Position numbers and translations under genes: made by a program
Shown: piece after piece, positions 54,906 through 62,372 of the stretch
How positions within the stretch are numbered: position 1 is the first letter of the stretch
Layout: each line of letters opens with the position of its first letter
The notes under the pieces: generated by a model
What the model was told of the DNA's origin: nothing
Seen by the model: the letters and a program-made list of their open reading frames with translations, nothing else
Databases searched by the model: none
Assembly: GCA_003210775.1 (NCBI GenBank)
Contig: QCUI01000003.1
Location: 17,725 to 81,724 of the forward strand
Origin: Synechococcus sp. AG-679-A04
GTDB taxonomy: Bacteria > Cyanobacteriota > Cyanobacteriia > PCC-6307 > Cyanobiaceae
DNA: 64,000 nt
Reading direction: 5' to 3'

Positions 54906-55240
54906 TCACACCGGTCATGGAGGCGCAAGAGAGCATTCTCAGCTGCCGAGAGCTCCCGCTCGGTTAACAGCCAACGCTCATTGCCGAATGGCAAGCTGGC
55001 CACCTGATCAGAAAGTTCCAGCTGCAGCTGCTGGCACCGCTCAGCCAGGGTCGCGCTGAGCTGAAGGACATGCCTCTGAATCAAGCAGGAGGGTGCAGCG
55101 ATGGTCACGATGGCCCTTTGGTGCGGACGGATGAGAGTCTGGCACAAGGGCTTGAGTTCTTCGTGTTGATCCGTTGATGCATCTCCAGTGCTGAACCTCC
55201 TCTGGGAGATGGTTCCCTGCCTCATCGTGGGAGCACTCAT
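54884..55240 (-). CDS. Hypothetical protein
   Basis: A 118-residue frame, helical and Gln/Leu-rich ('HVLQLSATLAERCQQLQLELSDQ'). It overlaps the 3' end of the upstream gene by 22 bases and the start of the AEC transporter by about 53 bases. The protein looks coding-like, but double overlap lowers confidence; the true start may be further in, e.g. after the overlap with the GTG at 55188. Confidence 0.45.
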   Translation of the reverse strand: MSAPTMRQGTISQRRFSTGDASTDQHEELKPLCQTLIRPHQRAIVTIAAPSCLIQRHVLQLSATLAERCQQLQLELSDQVASLPFGNERWLLTERELSAAENALLRLHDRCDQVVSIP

Positions 55241-56111
55241 CGGACGATGGCGATCTCAGTGGATTGCACCCATGGCCCTTCCACTGGTGCGTTTCGGCGT
55301 TCCGGTGAGCCTGATGGGGCTACTGCTGCATGGCGGCCTCAACGGTTCGTTGTTTGGGATGGCGCTGCTCGCGGTTGCAGCCATCGCCCTGATGCTGATC
55401 ATCCTGCGCTGGCTGAGTCCTGGCATTCCCGCCCTGCGCCGGCCGGACCTGCAACTGGCTAGCTGCATCGGCAACACGGCTTACTTCGGGATTCCAGCCA
55501 CCCTGGCTCTGCTTCCAGCGGAGGCGCTGCCGGTGAGCATTGGCTACGACCTGGGGGCAACCCTATTGATCTGGGGCCTTGGACCTCTCTGGCTGACCCG
55601 AGACAGCCCAGCAGAAACGACTCGCGAGCGCTGGCGGGATCTGCTGGGACATCTCAGTTCCAGCCCGGCCACAAGAGGACTACTTGGGGCATTAATTGTC
55701 AAAGCAAGCCCATGGCATGAGCCGATCCGTGATGCTCTTTGGTTGCCGTCGCGTGCAGTCATCGTCTTGGCGCTGGTTGTGGTGGGCATGCGTCTGGGGG
55801 ATATCGCAGCACGAAAACTGAAGACACCAGCCGTGGATCTGAGTGCACCGCTGATCTGCAAACTTGTCTTGTTTCCAGCCCTGATGCTGCTGATCAGCCT
55901 GGCCTTTCCGCTGCCTGGCTATGCCCGTCAGGCGTTGGTTCTGCAGGCAGCCGCCCCAACGGCGATCTCCGTTCTGCTCATCGCCGAATCCGAACAACTC
56001 AACGCCGCCAGACCAGCACAACTGATCCTGATCAGCACACTGGCAGCTCTATTGAGTGTCCCGATCTGGAGCCTGCTGCTGAGTCCACTCAGCGGAACAC
56101 CCGGAACGTGA
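55188..56111 (+). CDS. AEC-family transporter
   Basis: A 307-residue inner-membrane carrier of the auxin efflux carrier family, about ten helices ('GVPVSLMGLLLHGGLNGSLFGMALLAV', 'NTAYFGIPATLALLPAEA'). The conserved central 'GNTAYFGIPA' cluster is present. Substrates of bacterial members include malate and malonate. It starts with GTG at 55188. Confidence 0.82.
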   Translation: MLNLLWEMVPCLIVGALIGRWRSQWIAPMALPLVRFGVPVSLMGLLLHGGLNGSLFGMALLAVAAIALMLIILRWLSPGIPALRRPDLQLASCIGNTAYFGIPATLALLPAEALPVSIGYDLGATLLIWGLGPLWLTRDSPAETTRERWRDLLGHLSSSPATRGLLGALIVKASPWHEPIRDALWLPSRAVIVLALVVVGMRLGDIAARKLKTPAVDLSAPLICKLVLFPALMLLISLAFPLPGYARQALVLQAAAPTAISVLLIAESEQLNAARPAQLILISTLAALLSVPIWSLLLSPLSGTPGT

Positions 56112-56724
56112 GGTTGAGCCTTGCTTGTTTCACGCGCTTTCTCACCGGCAAGCCATGCATCCAAAGCCTTTGACAATCAGGATCCATCAGCAGAAGGTCG
56201 CCGTCAGCCAGTGAGACATCGCAACGGGCTCCACTGACTCGATGGCGGAATTGCAGATCTCTGCTTGAACCCAGCGACAGCGAAGCAATCGGGAACGACC
56301 CATCAATTTCCGGTTCGTCATCAGCGTGCCACCCCATCCGGTCCTGACCATCGCGATAGAGATTGAAAAGACAGCCATTGAACGGCGCTGAGCTCCGAGC
56401 AGAGACAAGATCCAGAAGAGGCAGGAACCAGTCCGGCCAGCCTTCACCTCGATGCACCGCACCGCTGTAGCGATAGGAAACCTGGCGATCAGCCAGAAAA
56501 CCCGTCAGTCGTGGCACCAGATGCCATCGTCCATACACGCGGACTTGCGGCTGATCCCAGCTGATCTGCTCAACGCAGCGATCCATCCAGACCTTGCTGA
56601 CGTCAGGGGGCAGCCAGGCTGATTGATGGCTCCAGTTCATGACTTCAACGGCCTTGTCTGGGCCATCCACCTGCACACCATCACGGTCGAGCACTCTGGC
56701 GCCAGCCCAGCCTTCATGGAGCAT
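56089..56724 (-). CDS. AlkB-like 2-oxoglutarate/Fe(II) dioxygenase
   Basis: A 211-residue DNA/RNA dealkylation-type enzyme. The Fe-binding triad is visible: HxD in 'MGWHADDEPEIDG' and a His in 'RLWMHGLP', with the 2-oxoglutarate-binding 'RLNLTFR' at the end. The start is uncertain: ATG 56724 is preferred, because the upstream ATG at 56781 would share its bases with the start of the divergent gene. The last 23 bases overlap the AEC gene. Confidence 0.88.
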   Translation of the reverse strand: MLHEGWAGARVLDRDGVQVDGPDKAVEVMNWSHQSAWLPPDVSKVWMDRCVEQISWDQPQVRVYGRWHLVPRLTGFLADRQVSYRYSGAVHRGEGWPDWFLPLLDLVSARSSAPFNGCLFNLYRDGQDRMGWHADDEPEIDGSFPIASLSLGSSRDLQFRHRVSGARCDVSLADGDLLLMDPDCQRLWMHGLPVRKRVKQARLNLTFRVFR

Positions 56725-56779
56725 GAAGACGGATAACAGCGTGGGCAAGGTTGCGGACCACAGCCAATAGACTGAAGAC

Positions 56780-57076
56780 ATGGGAGCAAGGATCACGCTG
56801 GAAACGTTCCTGAAGCGAGCAAAACAGCGCTTCGGGGATCAGTTCGACTACTCCGGCATCCAGTGGCGGAGCTACAAAAGCCCTGTCAAAATTCGCTGTT
56901 GCAAACACCCTGTTCAGGAAATCACCATCACTCCTGAACGGCACATGCAGACCACTGGCGGCTGCAAATATTGCCTGCGTGAGCGCCGGGTTGAAGCTCT
57001 CGAGCGTGAACTCAATCGAACGCCTGCCCGACCAGCGTCGTCGATGCCCTCCAGATCAAAAGTCACGTCAAGTTGA
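56780..57076 (+). CDS. Small zinc-ribbon protein
   Basis: A 98-residue protein with two likely zinc half-sites: 'IRCCKHPVQEI' and 'GGCKYCLRER'. The pattern of aromatic and Cys/His residues ('FDYSGIQWRSYKSPVKIRCCKH...HMQTTGGCKYC') is that of the small zinc domain often attached to phage and intron-encoded endonucleases; here it stands alone. Function unknown. It divergently abuts the AlkB-like gene. Confidence 0.6.
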   Translation: MGARITLETFLKRAKQRFGDQFDYSGIQWRSYKSPVKIRCCKHPVQEITITPERHMQTTGGCKYCLRERRVEALERELNRTPARPASSMPSRSKVTSS

Positions 57077-57667
57077 GCGGAGAGACCTCAATCGACAGGC
57101 CTCAACCTTCCCTGAGATGTAGACCAAGAGAGCGTTTGAACGAATCTGAGGATCTGCAACAGCAGATCAGCTAAGGACATTGCACCTATCAGACCAAGAT
57201 GGCGGATGATGGGTCACTTAGAGCGATCTCTGCTTGTGATGACCAGGGAGCAGTACAAAGCGGGGAATCCGTTTTGAGCGAGATCAGCGAATGTCGCTTT
57301 AGCCTTTTGTCATAAGGAATGAGTTAATTGCAGACTACGAACAGCCTTCACACAAGAACAAAGTTAGTGACTACCACAGAGCTTAAGAACTTCTAGCTCA
57401 GCCACTGAAAAGGTTTCCCTCCAAACATTCAGCATAATAAATGCCATCAATTAGATCAGGTGATCAGAGAAGGATTGAAACTCTCAAACAACACTATATC
57501 GGCCGAGATTAGCCAAGAGAGGGGATGCAACTAAACCTTGATGACGCAACTTGCAGAAGTATTACTAGCGACTGGTTCGGAGTTAAGGAATGAAGTTCGT
57601 GGTTGACAACATTGATATCAAACCAAATTGGGGCGTTTTTCAGGCCCTAGGTCCAATTGAGATCAAC
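57077..57667. other. Long spacer, A+T-rich, no supported gene
   Basis: A 591-base gap at the edge of the accessory island. A 38-codon frame (57199-57315, MADDGSLRAIS...) and a 57-codon frame starting at 57590 after GGAG were noted; the latter continues antisense through the end of the large gene. Neither resembles a family. No RNA gene recognised. Confidence 0.4.
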
Positions 57668-60187
57668 TCAAAGAAGACGTTCAAACTGGCTCTGACTAGG
57701 TACACCAAACCAATGGCCGAGAACTTGTTCGGGATGCCAAATGCCCAAGTTGAGATCATTTGAGGTCATGACAAATTGCCCACTCGCACCAAAGTCGCTA
57801 GCGATAGCATCTAGCCGTATTGGAAGGTCATTACGAAAACGAGTTATGAATTCAGAAAATTGGGTGGCTGACCAAATCCATGCCTGCCCTTCAACATTTG
57901 CAGCAGAAGAAGCAAATGTCGGGAAATCGACTTCATGCTCATAAAAAGTAAAATTTATGTTCACTCTGTCATCAAAATGCGTACTTGGAGTTTTTCCAGT
58001 CATTTGAGGAAGGATCATTTGGTTTAGGTTGTATGTTTGCTCCAAAGGGCTTGGGGATTTCTTTGGCATTTTGAAGCCTCTATTAGCAAAGAACTCTGTA
58101 AAGAGATCACTTGCCTGCTGAGGAGAGTAGATGCCTGGATCTAATTGATTTAATGTTTTATCCCCTTTATTCCACTTTGTATAGGTGTAATCCTCTCCGT
58201 CTTTAAAATCCCAAGCTTGAACATGAACCCTATCAGCACCCCAACCTGACCTGCCATGCGTACTATCCCAATTGGCAATACTTTCTGTTGTTGCAGATAG
58301 CTTGATGTCATCCCAAGAAGGTATTTCCTTATTATTCCAAATATCTGGATCACCAGAATATTGTCTTACAAACGAATCGTGGTTGTATAAAGTCTCATCC
58401 TTATATTTCGTTCCAGTACCATTATGAGCCGTTCCGGTTGCACGGTGATCGAACATGGAATTCTCGGTCTCGTACAAAAATTCCGTAAAAAAGGGAAGGT
58501 CATACTTGTTATTGGCTGATGCTGATTGATTGAATTTGAGGATTTGCAAATTCAATATGCCAAGCCAATCTACATAGGCCTCGTAACTAGCGTTATAACT
58601 TGATTCCACGTCTGCCCATTTGGGGCCGCCAGGGAACGCTGCTAATGTCTTACCAGTGAGAGGATGCGTAGGCTTAAATCCAGCCCAACCTTCTGTCCAA
58701 TCAGTATCATCAAAAACAAAATCCCCCTGGTTATCTTTTTTGGTAATAATTGCATCTGGATGATATATAATATTCCCTTTCCAGCTGCCTTTAGTGGCTT
58801 GCTTAATAGTTGACAAAAATTCCACCAAACTTAAATCACCCTCGGGCCTAGCAAGCTTTGGATTCGCTGTCTGAACAACAATATCCATATCTACATTTTT
58901 AGGATTCGCCAAGATCAGTTGAGATATTTGATATGCTGTATTCTTGTCCATATGAAATTTATCTTGCCAAAGGGTCGATATATGAGCCGAAAAACCATTT
59001 TTACCAGTGATCCTGTCCTCGTGAAATAATGACTCTGAATTAATTTGCCCTTGACCTGAGCTATTATTAAAGTTTATTATAATATCATTATAATCACCAT
59101 CTGTTGAATCCTCAAATCCGATTACATCCTGGCCTCCCGGCTGCAGGGAGTTCGCAAAATGACTTTTACCACTAAGGTTAGCGTTATATAGACTACTCGA
59201 ATAATCCCCTTCTATCGCGGTATCGATATCAGCAACAAAAGCATATTTTTGCCCCTTCAATGTATCCCAATTTATACTTGCAGAAAAAGAATCTTTTTTA
59301 CCTTGAACGGGAGTAAGCAAGGTTGAATTCATGTCAATCCAAAACCCAAGATCTTTGGACAACCTGATTGATTCCCCGAGATAATTCGCATCATCAATAG
59401 CAACAATACTGTTATCTGCAGATACAATTGACCCAAAATCATCCAGAAGAGGAACCAAGCCTATTCCGTTTTTATTTTTGCTGTTAAAGATGAAACTTCC
59501 ACTGGTCTGATCAAACTCGGGAGTGTAAATTTGATCAACTTTCAAGAAATCTCCATAGAAGTCAACTTCTTCATTTCCAGCAGTGGATGAACGACCTAAA
59601 GAACTATTCCTATTCGTTTGAGGATTGCTTGAGAGAAACGGCAAAGCATGCTCTGCCGTCCATATTCCCATTACCGGAGCGATTTTGTTAGTATTACGTT
59701 TATCATTTTGAAATTCATTTGAATAACTATCCAACATTTTTCGGAATGAATCTGCATCCCATCCTGCAGTAACAGTGGGGTCAGGAATACCTTTAATCTC
59801 ACCGCCAAATACAGGAGCATCACCTAATCCTGCTGTTTGACTGGTGCCCGACCAATTAAAAATCTGAGGGGCTCTATTTGGAAATTGTAGTTGTTCATGA
59901 TGCATATAAACATTGTCTTTGTCTTGAAGCACATTGAACATTTGCTTACCAAGACTTGAGGCTTCTTCTGGATTAGTCTTCTGGCCAATTAAAGGGTTTG
60001 GCTTCACGCCTGGAGGTGGACTTACTTTATTAACGGTCTTATTGTAAAAGTTATAGATCTCAGCCAAATTACCTGCATCAGCGAATGTATTCCCGGGGAC
60101 ATATCCTCCATCCGCAAGGGTTACGCCGTTTTTCCAGCTGCCACTTGTCCAAATGTCAATGTTTAGGAGGGGGGGGGTGTTTTGCAA
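57668..60187 (-). CDS. Large unknown protein, 3' part of a frameshifted gene
   Basis: An 839-codon frame that continues, one base out of phase, from the shorter frame upstream. No signal peptide. Residues 250-373 look like a DUF4114 calcium-binding segment ('GFEDSTDGDYNDIIINF'), found in secreted surface proteins. Flanking parts are rich in aromatic and acidic residues and have repeated beta/alpha patterns suggestive of a TIM-barrel-like enzyme ('AFVADIDTAIEG', 'GWDADSFRKMLDSY') but no family is recognised. The frame enters inside the run of nine C at the tract, so it has no natural start of its own. Base composition is clearly more A+T-rich than neighbours. Confidence 0.7.
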   Translation of the reverse strand: MQNTPPLLNIDIWTSGSWKNGVTLADGGYVPGNTFADAGNLAEIYNFYNKTVNKVSPPPGVKPNPLIGQKTNPEEASSLGKQMFNVLQDKDNVYMHHEQLQFPNRAPQIFNWSGTSQTAGLGDAPVFGGEIKGIPDPTVTAGWDADSFRKMLDSYSNEFQNDKRNTNKIAPVMGIWTAEHALPFLSSNPQTNRNSSLGRSSTAGNEEVDFYGDFLKVDQIYTPEFDQTSGSFIFNSKNKNGIGLVPLLDDFGSIVSADNSIVAIDDANYLGESIRLSKDLGFWIDMNSTLLTPVQGKKDSFSASINWDTLKGQKYAFVADIDTAIEGDYSSSLYNANLSGKSHFANSLQPGGQDVIGFEDSTDGDYNDIIINFNNSSGQGQINSESLFHEDRITGKNGFSAHISTLWQDKFHMDKNTAYQISQLILANPKNVDMDIVVQTANPKLARPEGDLSLVEFLSTIKQATKGSWKGNIIYHPDAIITKKDNQGDFVFDDTDWTEGWAGFKPTHPLTGKTLAAFPGGPKWADVESSYNASYEAYVDWLGILNLQILKFNQSASANNKYDLPFFTEFLYETENSMFDHRATGTAHNGTGTKYKDETLYNHDSFVRQYSGDPDIWNNKEIPSWDDIKLSATTESIANWDSTHGRSGWGADRVHVQAWDFKDGEDYTYTKWNKGDKTLNQLDPGIYSPQQASDLFTEFFANRGFKMPKKSPSPLEQTYNLNQMILPQMTGKTPSTHFDDRVNINFTFYEHEVDFPTFASSAANVEGQAWIWSATQFSEFITRFRNDLPIRLDAIASDFGASGQFVMTSNDLNLGIWHPEQVLGHWFGVPSQSQFERLL

Positions 60188-60737
60188 GCAGACTTTTGCT
60201 TATTAAATTAACTGTATCAATGTCACGTGGTAGATCATGTCCATAAGAAATAAATTGCTCAAAGGTCGGCAAGTCAACCTTATTGATTTGATTGTATTGT
60301 GAAATAGCATTATTGAACCTAGACATCTTTGATGTCATTGCATCTATTTCAGCTGACAAATCAGACTCACTGGATCCGGTCCAGTCTTTTGTCGCTTTTT
60401 CAGCATCGGGGTAAAAACCCAACTTAGGTCTTAGCCCTTTTTTAGAAAGCGCTAGCAGGAACTGGATAAGCTTATCTTCAGTAAAGAAACCTTTATTCGC
60501 ATGATCGCCTTCTATATCTAAGATGAGATTAAAAGAATTACTCTCGCCTGCTTGATTTCCAACTATTTCGTGAAACCGAAATGCAATGTCATCATATTCC
60601 GATGGATCTTGCCAACTAGACCCTTTGTCTTGCCAAAAGACCTTCAAGGGCAAAGCGCCGTCGGTCCTGAAATTTTCAATACCCATCAATCTATCACGAC
60701 TTTGCAGCAGTCTAGTGACGTCTCGCAATCTTTTCAA
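60156..60737 (-). CDS. Large unknown protein, 5' part of a frameshifted gene
   Basis: A 193-codon frame that runs to a stop just after the C-run (codons AAA CAC CCC CCC CCT). Early sequence 'LPLKVFWQDKGSSWQDPSEYDDIAFRFHEIV', 'NLILDIEGDHANKGFFTEDKLIQFLLALSKKGLRPKLGFYPDAE' suggests the first strands of a barrel. Removing one base of the run joins it to the 839-codon frame, giving about 1,020 residues. Its start is unclear: TTG at 60737 or ATG at 60686, because a stop lies a few codons upstream. No signal peptide is visible. Confidence 0.65.
   Translation of the reverse strand: MKRLRDVTRLLQSRDRLMGIENFRTDGALPLKVFWQDKGSSWQDPSEYDDIAFRFHEIVGNQAGESNSFNLILDIEGDHANKGFFTEDKLIQFLLALSKKGLRPKLGFYPDAEKATKDWTGSSESDLSAEIDAMTSKMSRFNNAISQYNQINKVDLPTFEQFISYGHDLPRDIDTVNLISKSLLAKHPPPPKH
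60169..60177 (-). repeat. Run of nine C/G inside the frameshifted gene
   Basis: Nine consecutive G on the plus strand (C on the coding strand). Eight would restore one continuous frame. Such tracts slip during replication, so phase variation, a pseudogene or a base-count error at a homopolymer are all possible. Confidence 0.9.
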
Positions 60738-61176
60738 CCAAATAATGACATTTCAACGAAATAGATAAAAGGTCCGGCATCCATCAGATGTCTAGCTTGA
60801 AAGAATTGCACAAACTCGATGCACACTGCAATCGATTTGGTTTCCAATTCTGAATGATCTTGGAAATATAAAGGCTGAGGAAACTTCTCGAATACGGACA
60901 TGGCTTAATAAGCAACAGAGGCAACCCTGATTCCTCCAACCCCATCCAGTGTCGAGGGCAATCTCAATTCCAGACTCTCTACATCTGAGGCTGGTGTACC
61001 AGAGCAAGTCCAGGAAAAAGGGTTTAACTTGCCGCATTCAAGTGCTGAGGCCTTTTCTCATATAGCTCTAAAAGTAATGCAGATTTGTATCAGCATGAAA
61101 ACTTCAGGCAGAGCTAATCTCTTTTAGGCAAAAGCTGAACCATATGCTGAACAGCTACAACAAGTTCGATGTCTGC
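60738..61176. other. Spacer of A+T-rich island, nothing assigned
   Basis: About 440 bases without a convincing gene. An 81-codon minus-strand frame (60792-61037) has no family resemblance. Confidence 0.4.
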
Positions 61177-61287
61177 TCAGCCATGGAGCTTCTCGATCCA
61201 AAAACCTGCTATTTGCCAGCTCGAGAACAGAAAAATGCCTAGGAACAGCCAGTTAAGCCAGGCTGGACGGTCTTTCTTTTCAAACAT
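61177..61287 (-). CDS. Small single-pass membrane protein
   Basis: A 36-residue frame beginning MFEKKDRPAWLNW, then a clear membrane helix ('LFLGIFLFSSWQIAGFW') and a short polar end. Upstream codons (to 61359) are less convincing. Such mini-proteins occur with photosynthetic complexes, but no family is recognised. Confidence 0.4.
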   Translation of the reverse strand: MFEKKDRPAWLNWLFLGIFLFSSWQIAGFWIEKLHG

Positions 61288-61400
61288 AGGAATGAGGTGG
61301 GTTTCATCATTGTCACCCAAGCAAGGTTGGAACGAGCGATCACAACCAAGCCACTTCATGAAGAGGTAAGCCTTCTACGTCAACCGCTGTCGAAGGGGGT

Positions 61401-61595
61401 TCACTCTGTGGGGTTAGTGCTCGGCAGCGCACGCTTGAGATCATGTATCCCCTCTAACTGCTGATGCACCGCTTTCAACTGTCTCTGAATGTGCTCGCTG
61501 TGAGGAAGAGCACTGAGAGAAGCGAGTGCGTTTTCAAGATGATGCTTGGCATCAATCAGAAGACGACAGTCCAGGCTTCCAGGTTCGTAGCTCAT
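61401..61595 (-). CDS. Hypothetical protein
   Basis: A 64-residue helical protein (start MSYEPGSLDCRLLIDAKH at 61595) with heptad-like 'LENALASLSALPHSEHIQRQLKAVHQQLEGIHDLKRAL', suggesting a coiled coil. The frame is open 20 codons further upstream. No family recognised. It overlaps nothing and lies in front of the next gene's 3' end. Confidence 0.5.
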   Translation of the reverse strand: MSYEPGSLDCRLLIDAKHHLENALASLSALPHSEHIQRQLKAVHQQLEGIHDLKRALPSTNPTE

Positions 61596-61708
61596 ACGCG
61601 TAAAACAGTTGAGACCATTCAGCGACAAACCTCCATCAAAGGCTGTGTGAATCACAACAATCTGATGTATTGCTCGTGGCTCCAGCGGTCGAGCGCGGAT
61701 TGCCTGCG

Positions 61709-62317
61709 TCAGCCAGGCACCACCTCGACATCGACAACCTTCACCGGGTCCATGACCTGATTCGTGAGGTAGCGAAGCGTGCGGTTTTTTATCACCTCAA
61801 CTTCCATGGCATTCCAGGCGCCACCGATAAGGCAACCCACGAGGGGAATCGTCTTGGTGATCAAGGCTCTCTGGGTCACCCTGCGACCGAAAACTCTCTT
61901 CATCACGGCATCCCGTGTGGCGGTCCTCGCAGCCTTGAGACCCAACTCCACAGCCAACTGACTGATCACAGTGGAACCGAGCACGGGCACGAGCAATTCA
62001 TATCGAGCTGTTTCGCTGTTGAGAAAACCGGGAATCAACAGTTCCGCCGCACAAGCCGCAGCGAACAGCTGCGCACGGGTGGTTATGGAAAGATCAGCAA
62101 GTGCACTAGCCACACTGAGCAGCGGATTGGCGGCCAGACCCATGGCAGCTCCTGCCGTGATCACGCTCAGACGCACGTCGTTGAATGCTTGCTGTGCAAG
62201 CTCGTAGGCCGTTGCATCCGGAAAGCGTCGCCGAAGCAGCATGACTTCCTGACGGACTTTGCAGGCGTCAATACTGATGACCCAGTCGAGGCCGTCGGAA
62301 ACCGAGCTCAGCGGCAA
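61709..62317 (-). CDS. EcsC/DUF697-like membrane-associated protein
   Basis: A 202-residue protein with Ala/Gly-rich hydrophobic helices ('VITAGAAMGLAANPLLSVASALADL', 'ITKTIPLVGCLIGGAWNAMEVEVIKNRTLRYL'). The last segment resembles the glycine-rich C-terminal helix pair of EcsC/DUF697 proteins. Role unknown. It follows the glutamine synthetase gene by 55 bases in the same direction. Confidence 0.5.
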   Translation of the reverse strand: MPLSSVSDGLDWVISIDACKVRQEVMLLRRRFPDATAYELAQQAFNDVRLSVITAGAAMGLAANPLLSVASALADLSITTRAQLFAAACAAELLIPGFLNSETARYELLVPVLGSTVISQLAVELGLKAARTATRDAVMKRVFGRRVTQRALITKTIPLVGCLIGGAWNAMEVEVIKNRTLRYLTNQVMDPVKVVDVEVVPG

Positions 62318-62372
62318 CGCAACCCTTGATGTATTGGGTGCAAGTTATCGAGGATTGAGAACAACTTCATGT

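Noticed and set aside
57590..57763. 57-codon plus-strand frame with a possible GGAG ribosome site
   Set aside because: Most of it is antisense to the end of the large frameshifted gene, which has better coding support.
57077..61176. CRISPR or direct-repeat array in the A+T-rich island
   Set aside because: No regularly spaced repeats are visible.
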